Shown piece after piece: positions 1 to 9,185 of a stretch of 49,902 nucleotides of DNA. The stretch comes from Singulisphaera sp. Lineage in GTDB: Bacteria > Planctomycetota > Planctomycetia > Isosphaerales > Isosphaeraceae. The stretch covers positions 1-49,902 of the forward strand of contig DAIDJG010000569.1 in NCBI GenBank assembly GCA_027451445.1. The letters run 5' to 3'. The notes beneath the pieces are model-generated. The model worked only from the letters and a program-made list of their open reading frames with translations, made no database searches and was not told where the DNA came from. A program made the position numbers and the translations under genes. Position 1 is the first letter of the stretch. Each line of letters begins with the position of its first letter.

Positions 1-2
1 TG

Positions 3-611
3 GGTCAGGATGAGCTGATCTTCGTTGATGTGACGGCCTCGACGCACTGGGCGTCGGAGGCGATCGAGGTGCAAGGACCCCGCCGGTACTTTACGCCGGC
101 AAACAATCAGAGCATGGGATGGGCTATCCCCGCGGCCGTCGGCGCCCAGCGGGTTCGTCCCGACCGGCAGGTCGTCTGCGTTACGGGAGACGGCTGCTTC
201 CTGATGGCCGCGATCGAGATGTCCACGGCTGCTCGGGCGGGGTTGCCGGTCAAGTTTTTTGTGTTTGACGATGGCACTTATCACTACATGCAAATGCTCC
301 AGGAACCCGTCTTCCGACGAACGACTGCCACAGAGATCGCACCGATCAACTACGGTGCGTTTGCGGCCGCAGTCGGTCTTGGCTACAACGAAATCCCACA
401 CAATGGCGACCTTCCGTGCGGTATCCAACGGGCCCTGGCTACGCCTGGTCCCGTCCTTACTCGCGTGCTCATCAGCTACGAAGGTCGCGAGATTCGCTGG
501 CTCAACGCGCTGAAGTCGACCTATCTCCGACGGCTCCCCACCGAACAGAAAGTCCGGATGGCGGCCCGCGTCGGCGTGCGAACGTTGAATCGTCATCCGG
601 ACGATGATTGA
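3..611 (+). CDS. ThDP-dependent enzyme, C-terminal part (cut by left edge)
   Basis: The reading frame is open from the first bases of the window, so this is the 3' end of a longer gene. The visible 202 residues match the C-terminal pyrophosphate-binding domain of thiamine-diphosphate enzymes of the acetolactate synthase/benzoylformate decarboxylase group. The ThDP/Mg signature is visible as VTGDGCFL, followed about 25 residues later by FDDGTYHYM. The second half of the usual signature (ND or NN) is therefore DD. An in-frame GTG at 30 exists, but family-type sequence precedes it, so it is not the start. The substrate cannot be told from this part. The arginine-rich tail after the domain is not typical of acetolactate synthase, so I do not call it ilvB. 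Confidence 0.85.
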   Translation, partial: GQDELIFVDVTASTHWASEAIEVQGPRRYFTPANNQSMGWAIPAAVGAQRVRPDRQVVCVTGDGCFLMAAIEMSTAARAGLPVKFFVFDDGTYHYMQMLQEPVFRRTTATEIAPINYGAFAAAVGLGYNEIPHNGDLPCGIQRALATPGPVLTRVLISYEGREIRWLNALKSTYLRRLPTEQKVRMAARVGVRTLNRHPDDD

Positions 612-1305
612 CATTCCGTATCTGCATCACGAATGTGGGAGCCCGGCCGGGTCAAGGACGGATCCGGCAACCGAGGGGAGGCGATGTCCGCTTGTGTCTT
701 GGCGACGGGAATGGTTCATTCCGCCCGTTGCGCATGCTCCATGGTCGAGCGACTTTCGCCGTACGCGTAATTGGGACCTCCGGGTCCGCCCGACTGGAAG
801 GACCTTATCTCAGATTTTCATGATTTCTTCATTTGGGCCGGTTTCACGGCCTTAAGCTCGTAACGTAAGTTTGCTTGGACAGGCGGGTGCCGTTGCGGCA
901 ATTTCAACGTAATGGCAAGCCTCGCGAGTGGGATGTGCATGGATGCGTTAACATCGTGTTTGGGAACGATTGCTGAGGCATTGGTTGGGGATTAATGGGT
1001 CGTTCTGTTCAAGTGGTTCGTGGCAGAAACCGATGAAACCCAAGAATTGCGCGCGTTTGCAGGCTTGCCTTGCAAGATCGATTCGAGTGGAATAGACGAT
1101 TGTCCGGCTTTCGCCAGAGCGACCTCCCCGTCCCGCCGCGACCACAAGTCGCGTCGAGACGCCAGTATCCAAGGATTCGATCGGCGCGGCAGACGTTGAG
1201 TTTGACCTCTCCGCCCGATCAGCACGATCGCGACTCACCCCTCGATATAACGAACAACGAGCTTGGTTCTGTACTGCGACGGGTCGCCATTGCGAAGGGG
1301 ATCTT
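612..1305. other. Gene-poor stretch of about 0.7 kb
   Basis: No convincing coding region was found here. Short open frames exist on both strands, but none has a plausible ribosome-binding site with family-like sequence. No clear tRNA, terminator or repeat was seen. The stretch separates the ThDP enzyme from the small coiled-coil gene and may hold that gene's promoter or decayed sequence. Confidence 0.5.
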
Positions 1306-1746
1306 ATGCGAAGGATCTTCCTCGGTTTATCGCGCGTGATCGGCATAGGGCTCTCGCCGATCACTCGCCCCCTGGCGCAGCGGCTGGATGCGCGCGTCGA
1401 ACAACTCCTGAATGAGCGGCTCTCCGAGGAACTGGAAGCCCGCCTGATTCCGACGCTGACCGCCGCGGTCACCGCCACGGCGCAGACGGTCAGCCGGCTC
1501 GACGCGCTCATCGAGCAGACCAATGGCTCGACGCTCGAGACCAACCAGACGCTCAGTTCGTTGCTCGACGAGGTGGCTCGCCTTCGCGAACAAATCGAAT
1601 CCTTCCAACAGTTCGTTCCCTCTCCCAACGGAGAATGTGATTCAGACATGCACTCCGGTCTGGCGATCGTCAATCATGACGAGGCGTGCGAACCCTTTGA
1701 CGATGCAGAGCGCGAGTCCGTCGGCGAACGGGCGAAGGTTGGCTAG
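1306..1746 (+). CDS. Small coiled-coil protein, function unknown
   Basis: A 146-residue protein starts at ATG 1306, with GAAGGGG a few bases upstream as a plausible ribosome-binding site. The first ~25 residues are mildly hydrophobic with arginines (MRRIFLGLSRVIGIGL). Residues ~25-105 are predicted long alpha helix with heptad-like leucines (LNERLSEELEARL, LLDEVARLREQIESF). The acidic tail is low in hydrophobics. This pattern fits a small coiled-coil protein, possibly membrane-peripheral, but I recognise no family. A longer open frame lies antisense (948-1673); it is rejected because its composition is Ser/Arg-rich shadow sequence. The helix-forming composition favours the plus strand. Confidence 0.5.
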   Translation: MRRIFLGLSRVIGIGLSPITRPLAQRLDARVEQLLNERLSEELEARLIPTLTAAVTATAQTVSRLDALIEQTNGSTLETNQTLSSLLDEVARLREQIESFQQFVPSPNGECDSDMHSGLAIVNHDEACEPFDDAERESVGERAKVG

Positions 1747-1867
1747 GTTGGCAACTCGACTTCCGCGCTCCTGACCTTGACCCATCGGCGCGACTCCGTA
1801 TGATGCCGGGCGCCTGGCGCAGGGCGCACAGCGTGCTCCCCAACTGGGTCAATGGAGTGACCCGACC

Positions 1868-3808
1868 ATGACTCTCGTCTCCCTGACGATCGTCGCCGCG
1901 TCCGTGCTTGGTTGGTCCGACATCACGGTTACGCCGAGTCGCGGCGACCGCGGCCACTCATCGCTTCAACGTAATCTGGCGCAACTCGACCGACCGAGCG
2001 AACGAACCCTCGAAACACTAAGGCGTTACGACCTCGAACGGCGTTACAAGAAGGACGTGGATGCCGCGCTCGCGAGTCTCGCGAAGTTCGCCCACGAACG
2101 TTCTGAGCCTGACGTGGTCTATGCGCTAGCCGAGCTCTCCTGGCTCGAAGGCCGGCGGCTCGACTCCACGCGGTGGCACAAAGCGGAAGCCATCGATCAT
2201 TACCTCGACGCCGTTGCGTACGCCTACGATTTTCTCTTCGACGCCGACCCTCTGCTCGTCGAAGGACGCAAACCGTCCGACCCGCGCTTTCGCCTCGCGT
2301 GTGACCTCTATAACGGCGGCCTCGAGCGGGTCATCCGCGTCGCTCAGTCCGAGCGCCGAATCGAGGCGGAAGGGACGATCAAGCTGAAAGTTCGAGACCG
2401 GGAGCAGATCCTCCGCGTCATTCTGCATCAATCGCCGTGGAAACCCGCCGACATCAGCCAGATCATTCTGGCCTCCGACTTCGAAGTGTCGGGCTTGCGC
2501 GCGATGACCTACCAGTACGGCCTGGGGGTGCCACTCATCGCGGTTCGCCAGTCCGATCAGTCGGGAAAAGGCGACGAGCGTTTCTATCCCCCCGAGATGG
2601 CGTTCCCGTTGACGGCGTTCCTTGTCCCGAACTCTCGGCTTCGCGATGCAAACCCCGATGGCAAGGAACCGCGCGAGTGCAGGCTCGAGCTCGTTGACCC
2701 TGTCCGGGTGCGCAATGTCGGGCCGGCTGCGACGCCCTTGCCGGTCGAGTCCGACTTCACAATGCCGCTGGCCTACATGTGGTCGCGTACGGACTTGAAT
2801 CGCTATCGCTGGAACGGCCTCTTCCGGCCCGGCGAGGCGCTGGGACGAGCCAACTTGATGCTCTTGCGGCCCTACGAGCCGGACAAGATCCCGGTGGTCA
2901 TGGTCCACGGACTGATCTCCAGCCCGCTTGCCTGGATCCCAATGCTCAACGACCTCCTGTACGAGCCGACCATCCAGCAGCGCTATCAGTTTTTCCTCTA
3001 CATGTACCCGACCGGCGTACCGCTCCCGATCGCTGCCGCACACCTGCGCGACTCGCTCCAGCAAGCCGATCATCTTTACAATTCGAGCGGCGATAACCCT
3101 ACGTTCAAACAGATGGTCCTCCTCGGACATAGCATGGGTGGCCTGCTCAGCCACGCGATGACTGTGGACAGCGGAAATCTTTGGTGGCAGCTCAATTCCG
3201 ACCGCCCGTTCGATGAAATGCTCGGTGAAAAAGTGGTCCTCGATGAGCTGCGAGGGTATCTGTTTTTCAAGCCACTGCCGTTTGTTCGGCGGGTCGCCTT
3301 TCTGGCGACACCCCACCGGGGCTCGGAACTGAGCCGGGGCGTCGTCGGGCGGGTCGGCAACAACCTGATCGGAGAAACTGACCATGTCGCCTCGCTGCTC
3401 GGCAAGCTGATCAAGGACAACCCCGAGGCGTTCCCTCGGCGGTTCCGCCGGCTGCCGACCAGCATTGAAACGCTGACACCTGACTCCGATGTCCTGCTCG
3501 CGCTGCTTAAGATGAGACCTGCGCCCGATGTCATTTATCATTCAATCATCGGCTCACTACGCGCGGACGGAGTGGACCACACTTCGGACGGTGTTGTCCC
3601 CTACCGCAGCGCACACCTCGATGACGGGGTCGCCTCGACGCGAGTCGCGTCGGAGCGAGTTGTGCGATCGGGTCACAGCGTTCAAAATGATCCGGAGGCG
3701 ATCCGAGAAGTGAGACGGATCTTGCTGGAACACCTGAATTCACTCGCCGTTCCTCCCCCGACGGCTTCCGCTCCGGCACGCGTGGAGGGTGTATCGGCCC
3801 GGCAGTGA
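1868..3808 (+). CDS. Alpha/beta hydrolase (lipase/esterase-like), probably exported
   Basis: A 646-residue protein starts at ATG 1868. The N-terminal ~300 residues are an uncharacterised region with a short hydrophobic start (MTLVSLTIVAASVLGW) that could be a signal peptide. The alpha/beta-hydrolase core follows: the oxyanion-loop motif VVMVHGLIS, then the nucleophile elbow GHSMGG with Ser422. Near the end come SDGVVPY with Asp574 and SGHSV with His603, which complete a plausible Ser-Asp-His triad. Family knowledge supports ester or lipid hydrolysis; the substrate is unknown. The long N-terminal region is unlike compact lipases and is common in large planctomycete hydrolases of this kind (inference). 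The gene stands alone on its strand, with the MmgE/PrpD gene 222 bp downstream. Confidence 0.85.
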   Translation: MTLVSLTIVAASVLGWSDITVTPSRGDRGHSSLQRNLAQLDRPSERTLETLRRYDLERRYKKDVDAALASLAKFAHERSEPDVVYALAELSWLEGRRLDSTRWHKAEAIDHYLDAVAYAYDFLFDADPLLVEGRKPSDPRFRLACDLYNGGLERVIRVAQSERRIEAEGTIKLKVRDREQILRVILHQSPWKPADISQIILASDFEVSGLRAMTYQYGLGVPLIAVRQSDQSGKGDERFYPPEMAFPLTAFLVPNSRLRDANPDGKEPRECRLELVDPVRVRNVGPAATPLPVESDFTMPLAYMWSRTDLNRYRWNGLFRPGEALGRANLMLLRPYEPDKIPVVMVHGLISSPLAWIPMLNDLLYEPTIQQRYQFFLYMYPTGVPLPIAAAHLRDSLQQADHLYNSSGDNPTFKQMVLLGHSMGGLLSHAMTVDSGNLWWQLNSDRPFDEMLGEKVVLDELRGYLFFKPLPFVRRVAFLATPHRGSELSRGVVGRVGNNLIGETDHVASLLGKLIKDNPEAFPRRFRRLPTSIETLTPDSDVLLALLKMRPAPDVIYHSIIGSLRADGVDHTSDGVVPYRSAHLDDGVASTRVASERVVRSGHSVQNDPEAIREVRRILLEHLNSLAVPPPTASAPARVEGVSARQ

Positions 3809-3882
3809 TACACCTCATGCAAAGTTCAACCCTGGCGTTTTTATCTGTTCCGAGGCCTCCTGCGCCAAGATAGATCAGCGGT

Positions 3883-3912
3883 TTAAGAGTTAATGCGCTG
3901 TTCGTGTATAAA
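3883..3912 (+). promoter_or_regulatory. Possible promoter upstream of the MmgE/PrpD gene
   Basis: TTAAGA (3883-3888) and TATAAA (3907-3912) are 18 bp apart and lie about 120 bp before the ATG at 4031. The -10 is good and the -35 is weak. This is a sequence-only guess. Confidence 0.3.
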
Positions 3913-4030
3913 CGGATCGCGGCAGCCGAGCCGAGTTGCATTCGGGTGCGGCGGGACGTCGTTTGCCAATCGCGGCTTTGAGCCGTAAGATGCACGCTTC
4001 TGGCGAGACCAACCAGTGTCCTGAGGCCGA

Positions 4031-5398
4031 ATGATGACCGACACCCTGAGCGAACGACTCGTCGCGTTCGCGTTGAACACAAGGTTCGAAGATCTTCCTG
4101 AGATGGTCGTCGTGGAGGCTCGCCGGCGACTGCTCGATGCGTTTGCCTGCGCGGTCGGAGCGTTGCGGGAGCCGGCGCCCACGATTGCACGACGCGTCGC
4201 GACGACGATGCGAGGCGAGCCCGGTGCGTCGCTGTTCGGCGGGGGACGGTCGACGGCGGACTGGGGTGCGTTTGCAAACGGCGTTCACATCCGCTATCTG
4301 GACTGCAACGATACGTACCTTTCACTCGAGCCCGCACATCCGAGCGACAACTGGGCTGCGGTCATGGCGGTTGGCGAGCACGTTGGCGCGAGCGGGAAGG
4401 ATTGGATCGTGGCGGCGGCGGTGGCCTACGAAGTGCAGTGCCGGCTGTGTGATGCCTCGAGCATCCGAGCGAGGGGCTGGGACCACACAACCTACGGCTC
4501 GCTCTCAACGAGCCTGGCCGCAGCGAAATTGCTGGGGCTGACCCCGGCCCAGACGCTCCATGCGCTTGGGATCGCGGGAACCACGGGCACGGCACTCCGT
4601 TTGACTCGTGCAGGCGAACTCTCGATGTGGAAGGGCTGCGCCTTTGCATTTGCAGCGCGCAACGGCGTCTTCGCGGCGTTGCTCGCCAAGGAAGGAATGA
4701 CCGGACCAGCGCCGCTGTTTGAGGGGGACATGGGTTTCTGCCAGCAGGTCTCCGGGCCGCTCCCTGTCCAGAAGCTCGGCGGATCCAACCCAGGCGATTG
4801 GATGCTGCCGAAGACGTCAATCAAGTTTTGGCCGGCGGAGTACCACAGTCAGTCCGCGATCGCCGCAGCGCTCGATATTCGTCCGCGCATTCACGACCTC
4901 GCTTCGATCCGCTCAATCGAGATCGCCACCTTCAGAACCGCTGTCGAGATCATCGGCCAGGATCCCGAAAAATGGCGGCCGAAAACCCGCGAGACGGCCG
5001 ATCACAGCCTCCCGTATTGCACCGCGGTGGCTCTCGTCGATGGCGATGTTTCCGCCCGTCAGTTCGAGCCGGATCGTCTCGGAGATCCCGCCCTCCTGGA
5101 CCTCGTGAAGCGCACGAAGGTCGTTGAGGACACCGAGCTTTCCGCGGAGTATCCGTCCGCGATTCCGAACCGCGTGCGCGTGACTCTGAATGACGGTCAG
5201 GTCTTCGAGTCAACCGTTCGTCATCCTCCAGGCCATGACAAGAACCCACTGACCGACGCACAGCTTCGCCAGAAATTCCAGGGGTTAGTCACGCCGGTCC
5301 TGGGCCAGGAACGGGCGGATGCGATCTGGAATCGACTCTCGAAACTCGAGGAAGACAGCGCGCCTCACCAAGCGATCGCACTCGTCGCGGACGCATGA
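4031..5398 (+). CDS. MmgE/PrpD family protein (2-methylcitrate dehydratase-like)
   Basis: The 455-residue length is normal for the family. The MmgE/PrpD fold is recognised across the whole chain: an N-terminal helical domain with ARRRLLDAFACAVGAL, the conserved stretch FANGVHIRYLDCNDTY near residues 85-100, HPSDN, then AVAYEVQCRL and the late WPAEYHSQSAI motif. Characterised members dehydrate 2-methylcitrate to 2-methyl-cis-aconitate in propionate breakdown, but the family also holds cis-aconitate decarboxylase and uncharacterised hydrolyases. The presence of a prpB homologue 2.9 kb downstream supports the methylcitrate role (inference). No methylcitrate synthase is in the window. ATG 4031 is adjacent to another ATG at 4034; either may be used. 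Confidence 0.88.
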   Translation: MMTDTLSERLVAFALNTRFEDLPEMVVVEARRRLLDAFACAVGALREPAPTIARRVATTMRGEPGASLFGGGRSTADWGAFANGVHIRYLDCNDTYLSLEPAHPSDNWAAVMAVGEHVGASGKDWIVAAAVAYEVQCRLCDASSIRARGWDHTTYGSLSTSLAAAKLLGLTPAQTLHALGIAGTTGTALRLTRAGELSMWKGCAFAFAARNGVFAALLAKEGMTGPAPLFEGDMGFCQQVSGPLPVQKLGGSNPGDWMLPKTSIKFWPAEYHSQSAIAAALDIRPRIHDLASIRSIEIATFRTAVEIIGQDPEKWRPKTRETADHSLPYCTAVALVDGDVSARQFEPDRLGDPALLDLVKRTKVVEDTELSAEYPSAIPNRVRVTLNDGQVFESTVRHPPGHDKNPLTDAQLRQKFQGLVTPVLGQERADAIWNRLSKLEEDSAPHQAIALVADA

Positions 5399-5604
5399 GT
5401 CCGCCTCGGGACTGGATTCCACTTGCGTGACGAGAGGTCCTACGGGTGCTACTTCCCTCACAAACGATACTGCGATGTGACGATAAGCTCTGTGATCGAC
5501 TGTTGTCACCGGGCCGCCTTGACGACCGAGGATGGATCTGATACCACCGCGCACCGCGTCGCGGTCTTACGACGGACCGATCGCTCTCAAGGAGGGGAGG
5601 CGAA

Positions 5605-7026
5605 ATGCTGTTCAATTCTTATCATTTTGCCTATTTCTTTGCCTTACTTTTCCCGACTTACTGGGCACTTCGTAAGCATTACAAGGTCCAGAACCTCTTG
5701 CTTTTGGGTGCAGGCTACTATTTCTACGCCTGTTGGAATCCCAAGTTCCTCTCCCTTCTGATTCTGTCGACCGTCATGGATTATGCCTGCGGCATCGCCG
5801 TCGACCGGATCGACGACAGCCGTAAGCGAAAGGCCTTCGTGGCCCTCAGCATGGCGCTGAATCTGGGGATGCTGGGGTACTTCAAATACTACAACTTCTT
5901 TGCGGAGAGCCTGCAGGTCGCTCTGAGCCGGATGGGGCTGCAGGTGCCATTGGCTCAGTTGAACGTGGTGCTGCCGATTGGGATCTCGTTCTATACGTTC
6001 CAGTCGATGAGTTACGTGATCGACGTGTATCGCAAGGACATCAGGCCGACGAAGAACTTCATCGAGTTCGCGACGTTTGTCTCGTTCTTCCCGCACCTGG
6101 TGGCCGGACCGATCATGAGGCCGACGACCCTCTTGCCCCAGGTTGCGGGGCCGCGTCGATTCAACCTCGACCAGTTTTACCAAGGGTCGTACCTCATCTT
6201 CTGGGGGCTCGCCAAGAAGATCGTCGTGGCCGACAACCTGGCCACGATCGTCAACGACCTCTTCGGGCGCTGGCAGACGATCGACGGGGGCCTGGCGCTC
6301 CTGGCCATCTACGCATTCGCCTTCCAGATCTACTGCGATTTCTCGGGTTACACCGACGCGGCTCGAGGGATCGCGAAGTGCCTGGGCTTCGAGCTCGCAC
6401 TCAATTTCAACCTGCCCTATTTCGCGACCAGTCCGAAAGACTTCTGGACGCGCTGGCACATCAGTCTCTCAAGCTGGTTGCGCGATTATCTGTACATCTC
6501 GCTCGGTGGTAATCGGCGCGGGACGTTGATGCTGTACCGGAACTTGATGTTGACGATGATCATCGGCGGCCTCTGGCACGGCGCCGCGTGGACGTTCGTT
6601 ATCTGGGGGTTCTACCAGGGACTGCTGCTCGTCGCGCACCGCTTGCTCGAACCGTGGCTCAAACGCATTCAGCCGCGGGGACCCGTCGAGTCGGTGAGCT
6701 GGGACCTGTTGCGCATGTTCGTAACGTTCCATCTTGTCTGCGTGGGCTGGCTCATCTTCCGAGCGAACTCGATGGAGCAAGTGCACGGGATGTTGACGGC
6801 GATCGCGACACGGTTTGCGGTCCCGGCAACGTCGTATCTCGCGCCGGTCGTTGCGGTCGTGGCGCCGCTGCTCATGGTTCAGACGGCACAATACGTCTCG
6901 AAGGACCTCGACATCATTTCGAGAGCTCCGTGGTACCTGCGCAGTGCGTTCTACACAGCGTGCTTTTACGCGATCGTGATCGGCGGGGAATTTGGTGGCG
7001 CGCAGTTCATCTATTTTCAGTTCTGA
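5605..7026 (+). CDS. MBOAT family O-acyltransferase (AlgI-like)
   Basis: A 473-residue polytopic membrane protein with a strong ribosome-binding site (AAGGAGGGGAGG) just before ATG 5605. The N-terminus MLFNSYHFAYFFALLF and the block around FWTRWHISLSSWLRDYLYI are hallmarks of the AlgI/DltB branch of membrane-bound O-acyltransferases. The conserved histidine is His325 in GGLWHGAAWTF. Known AlgI-type proteins pass acetyl groups across the inner membrane to a periplasmic SGNH partner, which acetylates an exopolysaccharide. The next gene, 18 bp downstream, is such a partner, so the two very likely form one acyl-transfer system. The acceptor glycan is unknown, and no polysaccharide synthase lies nearby. 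Confidence 0.93.
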   Translation: MLFNSYHFAYFFALLFPTYWALRKHYKVQNLLLLGAGYYFYACWNPKFLSLLILSTVMDYACGIAVDRIDDSRKRKAFVALSMALNLGMLGYFKYYNFFAESLQVALSRMGLQVPLAQLNVVLPIGISFYTFQSMSYVIDVYRKDIRPTKNFIEFATFVSFFPHLVAGPIMRPTTLLPQVAGPRRFNLDQFYQGSYLIFWGLAKKIVVADNLATIVNDLFGRWQTIDGGLALLAIYAFAFQIYCDFSGYTDAARGIAKCLGFELALNFNLPYFATSPKDFWTRWHISLSSWLRDYLYISLGGNRRGTLMLYRNLMLTMIIGGLWHGAAWTFVIWGFYQGLLLVAHRLLEPWLKRIQPRGPVESVSWDLLRMFVTFHLVCVGWLIFRANSMEQVHGMLTAIATRFAVPATSYLAPVVAVVAPLLMVQTAQYVSKDLDIISRAPWYLRSAFYTACFYAIVIGGEFGGAQFIYFQF

Positions 7027-7044
7027 CGCGAGAGGGCGACGCTC

Positions 7045-8193
7045 GTGGAGACCGAACCGTACCACGCGACGACCGCTCGCTCCAAGGTGCCGGCCGGGTT
7101 CCTTGGAATGGTCCTGCTGGTCGTTCTACTCGAACTGTATATTGGGCGGCGTTATCCGCCCGAGGTGAACGGCAACAGCAACGACTGGCGTGTGGCTGCT
7201 GAGTTGGCGAAACGCCAGGCTGCGGAGTGCGACCTCCTCTGCTTCGGCGACAGTCAGATGAAAACGGACGTCCAGCCGAGGGTGCTGGAACCCCTCCTCG
7301 GCCGCCCAACCTTGAATCTCGCGGTCATCGCCGGCCAAGCCCCCTCCAGCTATTACCTCTTCCGCCGCGCGCTGAGGGCGGGTGCCCGTCCGTCGATCGT
7401 GGTTGTCGACTACTTTCTCCCACTCCTGACTTCGAACACCCAGTTCAACGACGAGCAGTGGCCCGAAATGTTGTCGCTTGCGGAAACCGCCGAGCTCTCC
7501 TGGAACGCGCACGAGGCCCGCGTACTGGGGAACTGGGTGGTCCGCAAACTGTTCCCCTCCTACCATCGCCGGACCCAGATTCGGATCCACGTCCTGCTCA
7601 ACCTCCAGGGCAAGTCTCCCAGCACGCTCCTCGCGGGTACGGTGTACGGGAGGAACTCGATCGCGAATCGAGGCGGACTCGTCCGCGAGCGAAACACCCT
7701 CAATCACGATGACCTTACGCACGTTCCGCCTTGCGAAAACCCCGGCGGTTTCACTTGTACTCCGGTTAATCAATTATATATATATAAATTTTTTGATTTA
7801 GCTCGAGCGCACGGGATACGATTGGTCTGGGTTTTGTTGCCCACGACCCCCGCCTGGCAGGCTCGGATCGACGCAGCAGACCCGCATCAGCTTTATGAAA
7901 AAGCCATGCGGCAAATGCTCGCGCAGTACCCCAACGCAACGGTCGTTGATGGGAGGCATGCGAACTACACGCAACAGATTTTCTGGGACCGAACCCATCT
8001 TGATGGTCTTGGCGCGGCGGCATTTAGCACCGAGCTTGCTGCGGTCCTTCAGCGTGAGGAGAACGAGGGATTGAAATCGAATCGCTGGATCAATCTCCGT
8101 CCGTATCCCGGTGAGCCCTCTGGCGCCCATCTTGAAGACATCATCGATTCCTGTGAGATCGTGAGGGCCGATCCAAGGAATCATTGGCGCTGA
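7045..8193 (+). CDS. SGNH/AlgJ-like periplasmic acyltransferase partner
   Basis: A 382-residue protein begins at GTG 7045, 18 bp after the MBOAT stop, consistent with one transcript. Residues ~18-34 form a membrane anchor (FLGMVLLVVLLELYIG). SGNH-type motifs follow: block I CFGDSQ with Ser70, and the late DRTH with Asp315 and His318, together giving a Ser-Asp-His triad. In AlgJ/AlgX-like proteins this domain receives the acyl group from the MBOAT protein and esterifies a polysaccharide in the periplasm. The codons from 7765 to 7800 are extraordinarily AT-rich (a (TA)6 run followed by A and T runs), yet the frame is intact and continues into AHGIRLVWVLLP, a stretch typical of the family. The absence of a ribosome-binding site consensus suggests translational coupling. 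Confidence 0.85.
   Translation: METEPYHATTARSKVPAGFLGMVLLVVLLELYIGRRYPPEVNGNSNDWRVAAELAKRQAAECDLLCFGDSQMKTDVQPRVLEPLLGRPTLNLAVIAGQAPSSYYLFRRALRAGARPSIVVVDYFLPLLTSNTQFNDEQWPEMLSLAETAELSWNAHEARVLGNWVVRKLFPSYHRRTQIRIHVLLNLQGKSPSTLLAGTVYGRNSIANRGGLVRERNTLNHDDLTHVPPCENPGGFTCTPVNQLYIYKFFDLARAHGIRLVWVLLPTTPAWQARIDAADPHQLYEKAMRQMLAQYPNATVVDGRHANYTQQIFWDRTHLDGLGAAAFSTELAAVLQREENEGLKSNRWINLRPYPGEPSGAHLEDIIDSCEIVRADPRNHWR
7765..7800 (+). repeat. AT-rich (TA)6 tract inside the SGNH gene
   Basis: Positions 7775-7786 are six TA units. They are flanked by TTAATCAAT on the left and AAATTTTTTGATTTA on the right. The tract encodes residues NQLYIYKFFDL using TTA, ATA, AAA and TTT codons that neighbouring genes avoid. 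Confidence 0.9.
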
Positions 8194-8303
8194 GCGTGTT
8201 GAATCGTCGGAACGGCCGGTCCTTTTCCCGCATGGCGCACCGCGATAGCATGAAGTGGGACGAGATTCGAAGCTCGGTTGGAACGTGAAGCGCAAGGTCT
8301 ACG

Positions 8304-9185
8304 ATGTCATCACGTGGCGCCCGATTACGTGCGGCGTGGACAGCCCAGCCGATCATGATCCCGGGCGCGTTCAACGCTCTCACCGCCAAGATCGCGGAAC
8401 GATTGGGATTTGAAGCGGTCTACCTCTCAGGCGGAGCGCTTGCCGCCGGCTGGGCCGGACTGCCGGACGTCGGCTTGCTTTCGGTGAGCGAATTTGCTGA
8501 ACAAGCGGCCGTTTTAGCCAGGGCAACAAGTCTGCCGTTGCTCTGCGACGCGGACACGGGGTTCGGCGAGCCCGTCAACGTTGAGCGCACCGTCCGGCTC
8601 TATGAGGATGCTGGTGCGGCCGGCTTGCATCTGGAGGACCAGGTGCTTCCCAAGCGCTGCGGGCACCTGTCCGGAAAAACTCTGGTCGATCCCGCGACGA
8701 TGGTCGCCAAGGTTCGCGCTGCGGTCGCCGCGCGTCGCGATTCCGATTTCGTCATCGTGGCGCGGACGGATGCGCGGTCGGTGGAAGGGTTTGATGCGGC
8801 CCTGTCGCGTGCCCGCGCGTATGTCGCCGCGGGCGCCGACATGATCTTTCCTGAGGCGTTGGAGAGCGAGGAGGAATTCGCTCGCTTCGCACAATCGCTC
8901 GACGCTCCACTGTTGGCGAATATGACCGAGTTCGGACGGAGTCCCCTGCTCTCCTTCGAACAGCTAGCGGCGCTGGGCTACCGAGCGGTGATCTATCCAT
9001 TAACAGCGCTGCGAGCGGCGATGTACGCAGCCGAAAGAACGCTCGAGCACCTGCGCGAACACGGGACGCAACGCGACCTCCTCGGACAGATGCAGACGCG
9101 TGCAAGGCTCTACGACCTTTTGGGCTACACCGCCTGGGAAGCGCGTGATCGCACCTACTTCTCCGGGAAGAGTACCGACGAATAG
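8304..9185 (+). CDS. prpB: 2-methylisocitrate lyase (isocitrate lyase/PEP mutase superfamily)
   Basis: The 293-residue length matches PrpB. The barrel start PGAFNALTAKIAERLGFEA, the metal-binding DADTGFG (Asp82, Asp84) and the catalytic KRCGH at 117-121 are visible. KRCGH is the form seen in methylisocitrate lyases, with Cys119 as the general acid. The enzyme splits 2-methylisocitrate into pyruvate and succinate in propionate breakdown. Later helices contain VIVARTDARS and IFPEAL, both typical. It lies 110 bp behind the SGNH gene and shares its strand. With the MmgE/PrpD gene upstream, it suggests a methylcitrate route, although synthase and aconitase genes are not here. Related oxaloacetate- or phosphonate-processing enzymes are less likely given KRCGH. 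Confidence 0.88.
   Translation: MSSRGARLRAAWTAQPIMIPGAFNALTAKIAERLGFEAVYLSGGALAAGWAGLPDVGLLSVSEFAEQAAVLARATSLPLLCDADTGFGEPVNVERTVRLYEDAGAAGLHLEDQVLPKRCGHLSGKTLVDPATMVAKVRAAVAARRDSDFVIVARTDARSVEGFDAALSRARAYVAAGADMIFPEALESEEEFARFAQSLDAPLLANMTEFGRSPLLSFEQLAALGYRAVIYPLTALRAAMYAAERTLEHLREHGTQRDLLGQMQTRARLYDLLGYTAWEARDRTYFSGKSTDE

Noticed and set aside
948-1673. Long minus-strand open frame of about 240 codons
   Set aside because: Ser/Arg-rich sequence with no motif. It lies antisense to the small coiled-coil gene, which has a ribosome-binding site and helix-like composition.
2126-3541. 470-codon minus-strand frame inside the hydrolase gene
   Set aside because: It mirrors the codon pattern of the plus-strand gene, which has an intact catalytic triad. 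Such long shadows are normal in GC-rich DNA.
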